Source: Candidatus Dormiibacterota bacterium (GTDB taxonomy: Bacteria; Chloroflexota; Dormibacteria; Dormibacterales; Dormibacteraceae). Taken from it: 56,566 bases of DNA. The notes beneath the pieces are model-generated. The model was not told the origin of the DNA, made no database searches, and saw only the letters and a list, made by a program, of their open reading frames with translations. The position numbers were made by a program, and so were the translations under genes. Below, one piece after another: positions 47,191-56,116 of this stretch (within the stretch, counting starts at the first letter, position 1; each line of letters starts with the position of its first letter). The DNA lies in contig PNAG01000022.1 of NCBI GenBank assembly GCA_003169845.1, positions 1 to 56,566 on the forward strand, given 5' to 3'.

Positions 47191-47957
47191 ACGAGAAGGA
47201 GCCGCCACCGACCAAAGAGGGCCTCGAGCCCACGGACGTCGACCTGGTCAAGGCGTACCGCGCCGGTGATATCCACGCGTTCGAGGAGCTGCACCGTCGC
47301 TACGTCGCGTCCATCTACCGCCTGGTTCGCCGCAAGCTCGGCGACGCGCTGCTGGCCGAGGACATCGCGCAGGAAACGTTCATGAAAGCGCTGCGAATGA
47401 TGGACCGCGTCGACGACTCCTTCAACTTCGGTGGGTGGGTGCACACGGTGGCACGCAACCTGTGCTTCGACGAGCTGCGGCGCCGCCAGCGCGATCTACG
47501 CGCCGACGACGGAGTGGAGGCCGATGAGGGAGAGCTGCTCGCCAACCTGCCGTCGACGAGCAAGAGCTTCGACCCGGTGCTGGTCCAGGAATCGAACGAG
47601 ATGCGCCGACAGGTGTGGGCGGTCGCCCAGAGGCTGCCGGAGAAGTACCGCCTCGTGCTGACGCTTCGCGAGCTGCAGGACCTGAGCTACCGGCAGATCG
47701 CCCGCACGCTCAAGATGTCCGAGAGCGCGGTCGAGACGCTTCTGTACCGCGCCCGACTGCGTTTCAAAGAGGAGTACATCGCCGCCGAAGGTGAGGGCGA
47801 GCTGAGCCACGCGGAAGCCGTCCCGCTCTTGGCCCCGTACCTGGCCGGCAAGCTTCGCCGGAACCAGGCCGACGCCGTTCGTAAGCACATTGCCGTTTGC
47901 ATGAAGTGCGCTCGTCGAATCGGGCGGCGCCGCGCGCGCAGGAGTGTGGAGACATGA
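47181..47957 (+). CDS. ECF sigma factor with C-terminal zinc-finger (ZAS-like) domain
   Basis: A 258-residue sigma factor, longer than usual ECFs. Region 2 runs from DVDLVKAYRAGDIHAFEELHRRYVASIYRL to GGWVHTVARNLCFDELRRR; region 4 from LPEKYRLVLTLRELQDLSYRQIARTLKMSESAVETLLYRARLRFK. The tail (about 205-250) includes LLAPYLAGKLRRNQADAVRKHIAVCMKCARRI, a match to the zf-HC2 anti-sigma finger HxxxCxxC, so one chain carries a sigma factor and an anti-sigma-like sensor. TTG 47181 has AAGGA upstream. No separate anti-sigma gene follows. Confidence 0.87.
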   Translation: MGIDEKEPPPTKEGLEPTDVDLVKAYRAGDIHAFEELHRRYVASIYRLVRRKLGDALLAEDIAQETFMKALRMMDRVDDSFNFGGWVHTVARNLCFDELRRRQRDLRADDGVEADEGELLANLPSTSKSFDPVLVQESNEMRRQVWAVAQRLPEKYRLVLTLRELQDLSYRQIARTLKMSESAVETLLYRARLRFKEEYIAAEGEGELSHAEAVPLLAPYLAGKLRRNQADAVRKHIAVCMKCARRIGRRRARRSVET

Positions 47958-47979
47958 GGGTTAGTACAGTAGGTGTGAC

Positions 47980-48540
47980 ATGGCCAAGGTAGTCGTGCGC
48001 TTCTTCGACGACGAGACGCTGGAAGGGGTCGCGCGCGATCTTGATTTCGACGAGCCTGACTTTCTGGTCGAGGTTGACGATGCCGGCGGCCTGGAGAACA
48101 ACGAGACCGCCTGGATTCCTCTGACGGCGGTCAAGTGGGTCGAGCTGCCGCGCGACCAGGAGCTTGCCTCCGAGACACCGACCCGTAAGGTCGCCATCCG
48201 GTTCCTCGACGGCGAGGTGCTGCGAGGCCACCTGGACGGCTCGCTCGAGCGTCATCGCTATGGCGTCGTCTTGCACCTCCACGCCGAGCAGGCCGACAGC
48301 CCCGTCCGCAAGCTTGGAATCCCGTTCTCGGCGGTGAAAGCGCTCTTCTTCATCCGAGAGTTCGATGCGCGCGGCGAGGAGGCCGGGACCGCTTCCGACG
48401 CCTACCTGGCGCGCAGGACCATGGCCCCGCTCCTGGACGTGCTCGAGGAGATGGACATGCTGACCCGCCTGCACCGGGACGGGCTGCTGACCGACGGCGA
48501 GTACGCCTCGAAGCGGACTTTGGTCCTGGAACGGCTCTAA
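47980..48540 (+). CDS. Conserved hypothetical protein (DUF6982-like with SHOCT-like tail)
   Basis: A 186-residue protein. Two similar beta modules ([18 protein letters not shown], about 4-21, and [17 protein letters not shown], about 70-86) each start with a RF-D-G/E-x-L-x-G pattern resembling DUF6982. The C-terminus [26 protein letters not shown] looks like a SHOCT domain, a short oligomerisation or membrane-association module. Function unknown. TACAGT (47965-47970) lies 9 bases before the ATG, suggesting its own near-leaderless promoter. Downstream lies repeat B copy 3. Confidence 0.72.
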   Translation: MAKVVVRFFDDETLEGVARDLDFDEPDFLVEVDDAGGLENNETAWIPLTAVKWVELPRDQELASETPTRKVAIRFLDGEVLRGHLDGSLERHRYGVVLHLHAEQADSPVRKLGIPFSAVKALFFIREFDARGEEAGTASDAYLARRTMAPLLDVLEEMDMLTRLHRDGLLTDGEYASKRTLVLERL

Positions 48541-48558
48541 GCCCCACAACCAGTGCTG

Positions 48559-48622
48559 AGTGGAGCTTTAGGCCGGATTTACTCCGGCCGTCACCCAAGC
48601 GTCCTAATTCCAGGCGCCTCCA
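48559..48622 (-). repeat. Dispersed hairpin repeat B, copy 3 (minus orientation)
   Basis: Read on the minus strand: GGAGGCGCCTGGAAT, 14 bases, then hairpin GGCCGGA/TCCGGCC (48589-48583 with 48577-48571) with loop GTAAA, then GCTCCACT. It aligns with the copy at 25306-25365 over nearly its whole length. It lies after the 47980-48540 gene, pointing toward its end, and before the pdxS promoter. Confidence 0.7.
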
Positions 48623-48712
48623 AGCGCGGCCGAGGAGAGGAAGGGGTCCCGCGGGGGAGGACATCCTGTTCTCACCCGCGCCTTTCTACCCAGTAAGAAA
48701 GAACCCTCGGCG

Positions 48713-48718
48713 TAGAAT
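48713..48718 (+). promoter_or_regulatory. -10 box of pdxS-pdxT
   Basis: TAGAAT, 7 bases before the GTG at 48726; transcription is predicted to start at the start codon (leaderless). No clear -35 box. Confidence 0.45.
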
Positions 48719-48725
48719 TCCGTTC

Positions 48726-49643
48726 GTGGCCGAACGCAGTGCTTCGCGTAATGGAAACGGCGCCGTGAAGGGCTCTTTCAAGGTCAAGGCCGGTCTTGCC
48801 CAGATGCTCAAGGGCGGCGTGATCATGGACGTCGTCACACCCGAGCACGCCCGCATCGCCCAGGAGGCCGGGGCCTGTGCCGTGATGGCGCTGGAGCGCG
48901 TACCTGCCGACATCCGGAAGGAAGGCGGCGTGGCCCGCATGTCCGACCCCGACCTGATCAGGTCGATCATGGAAGCGGTGACCATCCCGGTCATGGCGAA
49001 GTGCCGGATCGGGCATTTCGTCGAGGCGCAGATCCTGCAGGCGTTGGGCATCGACTACATCGACGAGTCCGAGGTGCTGACGCCCGCTGACGAGGAGAAC
49101 CACATCGACAAGCACCCGTTCAAGGTGCCGTTCGTATGCGGCTGCAGGGACCTCGGCGAGGCGACGCGCCGCATCGCCGAAGGCGCGGCCATGATCCGCA
49201 CCAAGGGCGAGGCCGGCACCGGCAACGTCGTCGAGGCGGTTCGCCACGCGCGCGCTGTGAACGCCGGCATCCGCAAGCTCCAGGGACTGAACCACGCGGA
49301 GCTCGTTCACGAGGCCAAGCTGATCGGCGCGCCGGTGGACGTTCTCGAGGAATGCCAGCGGCTCGGCCGCCTGCCAGTCGTCAACTTCGCGGCGGGCGGC
49401 ATCGCGACGCCGGCCGACGCCGCGTTGATGATGCAGCTGGGAGTCGACGGCGTGTTCGTCGGGTCGGGCATCTTCAAGTCCGAGGACCCCTTGAAGCGTG
49501 CCAAGGCGATCGTCGCGGCCACCACGTACTACGACAAGCCGGAGCGCCTGGCCGAGGTGTCCGCGGGACTGGGGAAGGCCATGGATGGTCTCGAGATCCC
49601 TTCCATCCCCAAGGACGGATTGCTCGCTGCCCGAGGCTGGTAG
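48726..49643 (+). CDS. pdxS: Pyridoxal 5'-phosphate synthase, PdxS subunit
   Basis: A 305-residue PLP synthase lyase subunit that builds PLP from ribose 5-phosphate, glyceraldehyde 3-phosphate and ammonia. [42 protein letters not shown] is diagnostic; the catalytic Lys residues are in MAKCRIGH and [32 protein letters not shown] is the phosphate site. The GTG start follows TAGAAT by 7 bases. pdxT overlaps the end. Makes the cofactor for enzymes such as IlvE. Confidence 0.97.
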   Translation: MAERSASRNGNGAVKGSFKVKAGLAQMLKGGVIMDVVTPEHARIAQEAGACAVMALERVPADIRKEGGVARMSDPDLIRSIMEAVTIPVMAKCRIGHFVEAQILQALGIDYIDESEVLTPADEENHIDKHPFKVPFVCGCRDLGEATRRIAEGAAMIRTKGEAGTGNVVEAVRHARAVNAGIRKLQGLNHAELVHEAKLIGAPVDVLEECQRLGRLPVVNFAAGGIATPADAALMMQLGVDGVFVGSGIFKSEDPLKRAKAIVAATTYYDKPERLAEVSAGLGKAMDGLEIPSIPKDGLLAARGW

Positions 49644-50241
49644 CTCCGCTCCCAAAAGGAGCAACAGCCCCCTCATCGGGGTCCTCGCGATGCAGGGTGC
49701 TTTCGCCGAGCATGTTCGTGCCCTGGAAAAGTCCGGTGCGCGCACGCGCCTGGTGCGCACGCGTGAAGACCTGGAAGGGCTCGACGGCATCGTGCTCCCG
49801 GGCGGCGAGAGCACGACCATGACGATGCTGATGGAGCGCGCCGGCCTGCTGGAGCCGCTGCGCGAGGCGATCGCCGGAGGGCTGGCCACGTTCGCGACCT
49901 GCGCGGGGATGATCGTGCTCGCGCGTGACGTGGTGGACGGGATGGCCGATCAGCGAGGGCTGGGATTGCTGGACGTCGCGGTCCGGCGCAATGGCTACGG
50001 CCGCCAGGTCGACAGTTTCGAAGCCGAGCTGGACGTTACCGGTTTGGGTGGAAAGCCATTTCCGGGAGTCTTCATCCGGTCGCCGCTGGTCGAATCGGCG
50101 GGTTCAACCGAGGTGATGGCCCGGCTCGATGGGCATGCCGTCGCGGTCCGGCAGGGGCGCATCGTCGCGCTCTGCTTCCACCCCGAGCTGACCGGCGACC
50201 TGCGCCTGCATCGCGAGTTCGTAAAGCTGGCGGCATCGTGA
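49627..50241 (+). CDS. pdxT: Pyridoxal 5'-phosphate synthase glutaminase subunit, non-standard start
   Basis: Glutaminase subunit supplying ammonia to PdxS. Conserved [25 protein letters not shown], the nucleophile Cys in [10 protein letters not shown], and FHPEL near the C-terminus are all present. No ATG, GTG or TTG lies near the conserved N-terminus: the first in-frame ATG is inside GVLAMQG. CTG 49627, overlapping the pdxS end by 17 bases with AAGGA upstream, gives 204 residues; a rarer start after AAAAGGAG (about 49654-49661) is possible. Identity is certain, the start is not. Confidence 0.92.
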   Translation: MPEAGSSAPKRSNSPLIGVLAMQGAFAEHVRALEKSGARTRLVRTREDLEGLDGIVLPGGESTTMTMLMERAGLLEPLREAIAGGLATFATCAGMIVLARDVVDGMADQRGLGLLDVAVRRNGYGRQVDSFEAELDVTGLGGKPFPGVFIRSPLVESAGSTEVMARLDGHAVAVRQGRIVALCFHPELTGDLRLHREFVKLAAS

Positions 50242-51209
50242 AAATTCGTGCCGCCGGGTTGCTGGACCTCGCGCGAATCGAAGAGATGCACCGCTCGGCC
50301 GACATCCGCCTCAGCCAGGCCGAGCCGCCGGCGGCAAGGCTGTGGTCGCTGCTGAGCTCGACTCTGTCCGCGCTGCTGCCCCTCTCACAGGAGACGCTGA
50401 TCTACGTCGCGGAAGAGAACGGCAAGGTGGTCGGCTTCATCCAGGCTTCGGGCCAGCCACTTGGACTGGACCTGCGGCGGGCGACCGTGCTGCAGGTCCT
50501 GAACCTACAGGTGGCCGACGAATCCGATTCCGAGGAGGTGGCGCCGGCGCTGGTGGAGCACCTTTCGAACCAGGCGCTCGAACGTGGCGCCCTGCGCCTG
50601 TTCGTCCGCCTGCCCGAGCGGGACACGCTGCTCCCTGCATTCCGGCTGCGCGGTTTCCGCCAGTACGCGACGGAGGTTGTCGTCTACGCCGACAAGCCCG
50701 TCATGCGCTCGGAGCAGTTTCCCGACGGAGTGCGGCCGGTCAAGCGTGGCGACAACCGGATGCTCTATCAGTTGTACCGGAAGGTGACGCCTCAGGGCGT
50801 GTCTCAGATCGAAGCCCCGACCTACCGCGATTGGAGGGCGCTGCACGGCGGCGAGTGGACGGGCAGGCTGGCCGCGCGGGGATCCGATAAGCACGAGTTT
50901 GTCGTCGACCGGGTCGAGGTGGTCGGGTGGGTCAAGGCCGAGCGCAGCTCCGGGGCGCGCCCGGATACGTTGAATTTCATGGTGCTGCCTGAAGGTCCGC
51001 TGCCGGGCGAGCTTGCGGACTTCGGCCTCTCGCTGTTGGGAGACTCCGAGGCGCCGACCTGGTCGAGCCTCCGTCACTATGATTCCCACATGATCGACGC
51101 CCTCCGCGGGCGTGGATTCAGCGTACTTTTGACGCAGTTGTTGTTGGTCAAAGAGCTTGCGGTCCGCGTACCGGTGCGCGAGAAGGGACTGGTGCCTTCG
51201 TTCGGATGA
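50238..51209 (+). CDS. GNAT-like acetyltransferase protein
   Basis: A 323-residue protein with a GNAT fold in the N-terminal half: [77 protein letters not shown] and LRGFRQYATEVV follow the usual strand and helix order, although the acetyl-CoA Q/RxxGxG/A loop is degenerate. A second, weaker repeat in the C-terminal half ends in MIDALRGRGFSVLLTQLLLVKEL. The acceptor is unknown. GTG 50238 overlaps the pdxT stop, and its own stop overlaps the R3H ATPase start. Confidence 0.72.
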   Translation: MKIRAAGLLDLARIEEMHRSADIRLSQAEPPAARLWSLLSSTLSALLPLSQETLIYVAEENGKVVGFIQASGQPLGLDLRRATVLQVLNLQVADESDSEEVAPALVEHLSNQALERGALRLFVRLPERDTLLPAFRLRGFRQYATEVVVYADKPVMRSEQFPDGVRPVKRGDNRMLYQLYRKVTPQGVSQIEAPTYRDWRALHGGEWTGRLAARGSDKHEFVVDRVEVVGWVKAERSSGARPDTLNFMVLPEGPLPGELADFGLSLLGDSEAPTWSSLRHYDSHMIDALRGRGFSVLLTQLLLVKELAVRVPVREKGLVPSFG

Positions 51210-52771
51210 GCACAGAGGCTCGAATCGCCCGCCAGGTCGCCACGCGAACGCAAGACCCTAAGTGGGACGAGGAGATCGAGCTCCTCGCGCGGGCGCTGCC
51301 GCCCGACCTGGCGCAGGCCCTGCACGAACGGACCGACCCTCGCGAGCTGCTCGAGATCGTGCTGGATCTCGGCCGCGAGCCGGAAGCGCGCGTGCCCGGA
51401 CGCGAGGTGCTGCTCGCCGATCACCCGGTCTCGGCCTCCGACCTCGAGCACGTGGTCAACAACGTCGGTCAGTTCGGCGACGACAACCGCGCCGGCATCG
51501 AGCGCACGCTGCATCGCGTTTCCGCCATTCGCAACCGCTCGGGCCGCATCACCGGCCTGACGATGCGGGTCGGCCGCGCCGTCACCGGCACCGGCGAGAT
51601 CATCCGCGACATCGTCGTCAGCGGCCAGAGCATCCTTCTGCTCGGGCGGCCGGGCATCGGCAAGACGACGATGCTCCGCGAATGCGCGAGGCTGCTCGCC
51701 GATGAGCTTCGCAAGCGCGTGGTGATCGTCGACACGTCCAACGAGATCGGCGGCGATGGCGACATCCCGCACCCCGGAATCGGCCGGGCGCGGCGCATGC
51801 AGGTGAAGACGCCGATGCTGCAGCACGCGGTGATGATCGAGGCGGTGGAGAACCACATGCCGGAGGTCATCGTCATCGACGAGATCGGCACCGAGCTCGA
51901 AGCGGCCGCGGCGCGGACGATTGCGGAGCGGGGCGTGCAGCTCATCGCCACCGCGCACGGCCAGACGCTCGAGAACCTGCTCATCAACCCGACTCTCAAC
52001 GACCTCCTCGGCGGCATCCAGAGCGTGACCCTTTCCGACGAGGAGGCGCGACGTAGAGGGACGCAGAAGTCCGTCCTGGAGCGCAAGGCTCCGCCGACCT
52101 TCGATGTCCTGGTCGAGATCCAGGACCGCGACCGGGTCGCCATCCACATGCCGCTCGCGGACGTCGTCGACACCGCGCTGCGCGGACCGCTCCTCACCCC
52201 AAAGGTCCGCTTGCGGACGAAGGATGGACGAGTGATCTCGAACGTCGACTCGCCTGTCGTCGTGACTCCCGAGCTGCCGCCGGCTCCGCCGACCCCGACC
52301 AAGCCGCTCGGGATCTTTCCTTACGGCGTCAGCCGCCACCACGTCGAGCAGACCATCAAGGAGCTCGAGCTGCCCGTCAGGGTGCTTGGAAACCTCGATG
52401 GCGCAGGCGCGGTGCTGACCCTGAAGAACCATTACCGCCGGCGGCCGGACAGCCTGCGCCAGGCCGAGAGCCGCGGCCTGCCCATCCACATCTTGAAGAG
52501 CAACTCGGTGACGCAGGTTCGCGATGCGCTGTCCCGCATCTACGGCGTCGACCGTCACGACGAGGCCACGACGCGCGCGCTGGCCGAGGCCGCGGATGCG
52601 ATCAAGGCGGTGAAGTCCACGCTCCGCCCGGTCGAGATCTCTCCCCAGAACGCCTACCTGCGCCGGCTGCAGCACCAGATGGTCGCCGAGAACGAGCTCT
52701 CTGCTCGCAGCATGGGCAAGGAGCCGCAACGCCGCCTCCGCATCACGCTCTCGCCCGAGGAACCCGCATAA
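51206..52771 (+). CDS. R3H-domain AAA ATPase (SpoIIIAA/Ycf45-like)
   Basis: A 521-residue ATPase. The RecA/AAA core has Walker A LLGRPGIGKTT (about 150) and Walker B EVIVIDEIGTELEA; IVDTSNEIGGDGDIPHPGIGRARRM is a family hallmark. The C-terminus RRLQHQMVAENELSARSMGKEPQRRLRI is an R3H single-stranded nucleic-acid-binding domain. Cyanobacteria and plastids carry close forms (Ycf45). It probably remodels DNA or RNA; its role is unknown. ATG 51206 overlaps the upstream stop (ATGA); tmk follows after 13 bases. Confidence 0.9.
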   Translation: MSTEARIARQVATRTQDPKWDEEIELLARALPPDLAQALHERTDPRELLEIVLDLGREPEARVPGREVLLADHPVSASDLEHVVNNVGQFGDDNRAGIERTLHRVSAIRNRSGRITGLTMRVGRAVTGTGEIIRDIVVSGQSILLLGRPGIGKTTMLRECARLLADELRKRVVIVDTSNEIGGDGDIPHPGIGRARRMQVKTPMLQHAVMIEAVENHMPEVIVIDEIGTELEAAAARTIAERGVQLIATAHGQTLENLLINPTLNDLLGGIQSVTLSDEEARRRGTQKSVLERKAPPTFDVLVEIQDRDRVAIHMPLADVVDTALRGPLLTPKVRLRTKDGRVISNVDSPVVVTPELPPAPPTPTKPLGIFPYGVSRHHVEQTIKELELPVRVLGNLDGAGAVLTLKNHYRRRPDSLRQAESRGLPIHILKSNSVTQVRDALSRIYGVDRHDEATTRALAEAADAIKAVKSTLRPVEISPQNAYLRRLQHQMVAENELSARSMGKEPQRRLRITLSPEEPA

Positions 52772-52784
52772 ACTGTCGCGGCAC

Positions 52785-53387
52785 ATGTCTGGTCTCTTCA
52801 TAACCTTCGAGGGCACGGAGGGTTCCGGCAAGACGACCCAGGTCGAGATGTTGGGCGAATGGCTGTCGTCGTACGACCCGGTTGTCGTCCGCGAGCCGGG
52901 CGGCACTGAGCTCGGCGAGCGCGTTCGCGAGGTCGTCCTATATGCGGGGCTCGACATCGATGCCGAGGCCGAGATGTACCTCTTCATGGCCGGGCGGCGC
53001 CAGCTGATCGCCGAGGTGATCGCGCCCGCGCTGGCAGCGGGGCAGATCGTGGTGGCCGATCGATACCACGACTCGACTCTCGCCTACCAGGGTGGCGCTC
53101 GAGGGGTGCCGGCGATCTGGCCGTCCACCTTTCCCCGCCCGAACATCACGTTCCTCCTGGAAGGTCCGGTCGAGAATGGCCTCGAGCGCCATGTCGCGGC
53201 GGGCAAGGCGCCGGATCGCATGGAGCAGGAGTCGCTCGATTTTCACCGGAAGGTCGCGACCGCGTACGACCGTCTGGCCGCAGCCGAGCCGGATCGGTTC
53301 GTGCGTCTCGACGCCACCGGCTCGCGTGAGAAGATCCACCTCACGGTCCGGGACCGCCTCGCACCGCTGATCGAAGCGAGGCAGTGA
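52785..53387 (+). CDS. tmk: Thymidylate kinase
   Basis: A 200-residue dTMP kinase: P-loop FEGTEGSGKTTQ, REPGGTELGERVRE for dTMP binding, ADRYHDSTLAYQGGARG and a lid region with DRMEQESLDFHRKV. It makes dTDP for DNA synthesis. ATG 52785 follows the R3H gene closely; TAAACT about 12 bases upstream may give an extra internal promoter. The stop overlaps the c-di-AMP receptor gene (GTGA), an arrangement like tmk-darA in Firmicutes. Confidence 0.95.
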   Translation: MSGLFITFEGTEGSGKTTQVEMLGEWLSSYDPVVVREPGGTELGERVREVVLYAGLDIDAEAEMYLFMAGRRQLIAEVIAPALAAGQIVVADRYHDSTLAYQGGARGVPAIWPSTFPRPNITFLLEGPVENGLERHVAAGKAPDRMEQESLDFHRKVATAYDRLAAAEPDRFVRLDATGSREKIHLTVRDRLAPLIEARQ

Positions 53388-53713
53388 AGCTCGTGATCGC
53401 AGGGGTGCAGGGTGAAGACGCGCCGCGCGCGGTGGCGGCTCTAACCGATGCCGGCATCGGCTCGACACGCCCAGCGACGAGCGGATGGTTTCTGCAGCAG
53501 GACAACGTGACGCTTCTGATCGGGGTCGCGGACGAGCAGGTTCCGGCGGCGCTGAAGATCATTCAGGAGAAGTGCCGCGAGCGCAGCCGCTACCTGTCAC
53601 CGGTGCCGCCGCTTGCGCAGCCCGGAGAGTTCGTCATGACTCATCCCGTAGAGGTGCAGGTCGGTGGTGCGACGGTTTTTGTCGTTTCGGTGGACTCCTT
53701 CGAAAAGGTCTAA
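53384..53713 (+). CDS. darA: Cyclic-di-AMP receptor (DarA/PstA, PII-like)
   Basis: A 109-residue PII-like trimer-forming protein (DUF970). KLVIAGVQGEDAPRAVAALTDAGIGSTRPATSGWFLQQDNVTLLIGVADEQVPAALKII has the ligand-site elements TxxxSGxFLxxxNxTLLIG of the DarA family, which binds cyclic di-AMP. No diadenylate cyclase is in the window. GTG 53384 overlaps the tmk stop. Its downstream target is unknown; the neighbouring ABC transporter is a candidate only by location. Confidence 0.9.
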   Translation: MKLVIAGVQGEDAPRAVAALTDAGIGSTRPATSGWFLQQDNVTLLIGVADEQVPAALKIIQEKCRERSRYLSPVPPLAQPGEFVMTHPVEVQVGGATVFVVSVDSFEKV

Positions 53714-53731
53714 GGCGGTCTGTTCACTCCG

Positions 53732-56116
53732 ATGATCCGCGTCGATGGTCTCCGCAAGAGCTTTGGCGACGTCCGCGCCGTGGACGGCGTCGACCTGCAT
53801 GTCGAGAGCGGCGAGATGCTGGTCGTGCTCGGCCAGAATGGCGCCGGCAAGTCCACGACGCTGCGCTGTCTTGGCGGGATCCTGCATCCCGACTCGGGTC
53901 TGATCGAGCTCGACGGGCTCAGGCTGCCCGACCGCCTGGACGAGGTCCGCGCGCGCCTGGGAGTCGTGCCCGACCAGGCACGGCTGTACGGCCGCAACAC
54001 GGCGCCTGAGTACCTGGATCATTTCGGGTACCTGTACGGGGTTCCCGAGGCGATCCGCCGGGAGCGCATCCGCAACCTGCTCGAGCGCTTCGAGCTGGCC
54101 GATCGCGCGGACACCGTGCTTGCCGCGTATTCGCGAGGCATGGCGCAGAAGGTCGCGCTCATCAGGGCCACGCTGCACGAGCCCGACTGGATCTTCTGCG
54201 ACGAGCCGACCGCCGGCCTCGATCCGGTGGCCGCCGCCGACATGCGCCGGTTCCTCGGCGAGCAGCGGGCTCGGGGCGCGGCGCTAATCGTGACGACACA
54301 CGTGCTCAGCGAGGCGGAGCTGATGGCGGATCGCATCGCCATCATGCGGAAAGGGCTCATCGTCACCCACGGCACGCTCGATGAGCTGCGCCGCAAGGCG
54401 GGCGATGGCCGGATGTTCACGGCGCAGCTCGCGGCGCCGCCTTCCGACCGCGAGTCGCTCGAACGCTGGCTTCGCGAGCACGCGCTCAGCCACCGGCTGG
54501 ACGGCGATCTCCTTACTTACTCACTGCCGTGGGACACATCCACCCGCGATCGTGCGGGCTTCGCCGCGCAGCTGCAGACCCGTCTTGCTGAGCATGGGGC
54601 GCCGTTCCATCAGCTGAGGGAGGAACAGACGAGCCTGGAGTCGGTCTACATCAAGGCGATGGAAGAGCCGGTGGCGGCACTGCCCTCTGTGCAGCATCCT
54701 GTCGATCAGGTCGTCTCCGGAATTCCCGCGGCGCGCATGTTCGGTTCGCTGCGGTCGCAGGGAAGCCTCCTGCGCCACGCACTTCCTTTCTATGTGAGCT
54801 CGTGGTGGCGGCGCGGAGACCTGAGCTGGGTCATGTACCTGAACGCTTTCGTCCTGCTGCTGGTGGCCGCGACGTCGCTATTCGGCCAGCTGCCCGGAGC
54901 TGCGGGACAGGTCGCCCAGCGATTGGCCGGCGGAACGGCCCTTCAAGCGGGGCTGCTCCTCCCGTTGTTCTTCATGTCGTTCGCGCTCCTCGAATCGATC
55001 AAGAGCTCGATTGGCATCTGGTGGGAAAAGGCGCAGGGATCGCTGGAGGTGCTGCTCTACACGCCGGTCGACGATCCGTCGCTGATCTGGCTCGAGGTCC
55101 TGCCCGGCGCAGTGGTCAGCACCGTGTGGGTGACGCTGTGGATGGCGGCGGGTATGGCATTCCTCAGCCTGTTCGGCGAGCCCGCGCCATGGGACCTGCT
55201 CCCGGTCTTCGCCTTCGTGGCCGCCGTCACGGCGTACTGGGCGGCGATGGGCAGGATGCTCGGATTCATGCTGTTCCCGCGAGAGGGGGCGGCCGGCGGC
55301 GCGTGGTCCTTCCTTCTATCCCCCGTGTCGGCAGCCGTCGCAGACCTGCCACTCGCACTCTTCGTGTTTCGCTCGCCCCTGGCCACGGCATCCCTGCTGC
55401 TACCCATCACAGCGTGCTTCGCGCTGACGATCCTGTGCGGCACGACCTTCGACCGCGAGCGATTGATGGAGACGGGTCTCACTCGCATCCGCCGCCGGCG
55501 GGCGTGGATCCCGCTCCCGCTTCTGCGACGCAACGCCGCGGCGATCGCCGCCGGAGTGCTCATCGCAGGGGCTTCCGCGGGCATCGCCGGCACGATCACC
55601 GCCGGCGCGCACTGGCACTCCTGGTCGGACGTGCAGGCGGCGCTCACCGGTACGCCCGCCGATCCAGGACCGCCGTCGGCTTCACCGCCACACATAGGCG
55701 CGTCGTCTGCCAGCGGCATCACCGTCGCGGCGGCCGCGCTGGCGGGTGTCGTCGCGACGCTCGCGCTGCTGCTCGCGATGGTGATCGTCAGCTTCTCGGC
55801 TTTCTTTCTCTTGGGTCTCCCCGCGCTGCTCGGTTTGATCGCGGCGAGTGCGCTGTGGGGCATGCAGGCAGGCTTCGGCGCGACGGCTCCGCTGGAGCCG
55901 TGGCTTGCGGGCGCGGGCGGCGTCGCCCTGCTCGCGCTCGCCCTCAACACGGGCGCGGCGCTGCCGATCTACTGGTCACTGGTGTTCGGCTCAGGCAGGC
56001 GCCTGGACCGCCTCCGCGAGGCGTGGTCCGGCTACTGGACGCTGTTTCGAGGCCTCGTCATCCCGGCCTGTGCGCTGTTCGGCCTGGCGGTGTTCCGCCT
56101 CCTGGCCGCCGGCTAG
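53732..56116 (+). CDS. ABC transporter with fused ATPase and ABC-2 permease domains
   Basis: A 794-residue single-chain half transporter. Residues 1-225 form the ATPase: Walker A GQNGAGKST, signature YSRGMAQK (a degenerate LSGGQ), Walker B WIFCDEPTAGLD and switch THVLSEAELM. A linker region (about 230-345) precedes the membrane part with about ten hydrophobic helices, first VLLLVAATSLFG. ABC-2-like features include WWEKAQGSLEVLLYTPV, resembling the coupling helix. It would work as a homodimer, or with a partner not in this window. Substrate unknown. Confidence 0.87.
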   Translation: MIRVDGLRKSFGDVRAVDGVDLHVESGEMLVVLGQNGAGKSTTLRCLGGILHPDSGLIELDGLRLPDRLDEVRARLGVVPDQARLYGRNTAPEYLDHFGYLYGVPEAIRRERIRNLLERFELADRADTVLAAYSRGMAQKVALIRATLHEPDWIFCDEPTAGLDPVAAADMRRFLGEQRARGAALIVTTHVLSEAELMADRIAIMRKGLIVTHGTLDELRRKAGDGRMFTAQLAAPPSDRESLERWLREHALSHRLDGDLLTYSLPWDTSTRDRAGFAAQLQTRLAEHGAPFHQLREEQTSLESVYIKAMEEPVAALPSVQHPVDQVVSGIPAARMFGSLRSQGSLLRHALPFYVSSWWRRGDLSWVMYLNAFVLLLVAATSLFGQLPGAAGQVAQRLAGGTALQAGLLLPLFFMSFALLESIKSSIGIWWEKAQGSLEVLLYTPVDDPSLIWLEVLPGAVVSTVWVTLWMAAGMAFLSLFGEPAPWDLLPVFAFVAAVTAYWAAMGRMLGFMLFPREGAAGGAWSFLLSPVSAAVADLPLALFVFRSPLATASLLLPITACFALTILCGTTFDRERLMETGLTRIRRRRAWIPLPLLRRNAAAIAAGVLIAGASAGIAGTITAGAHWHSWSDVQAALTGTPADPGPPSASPPHIGASSASGITVAAAALAGVVATLALLLAMVIVSFSAFFLLGLPALLGLIAASALWGMQAGFGATAPLEPWLAGAGGVALLALALNTGAALPIYWSLVFGSGRRLDRLREAWSGYWTLFRGLVIPACALFGLAVFRLLAAG

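Noticed and set aside
51077..52987. A 636-codon minus-strand frame opposite the R3H ATPase
   Set aside because: Shadow of a confidently identified gene; no start context or domain.
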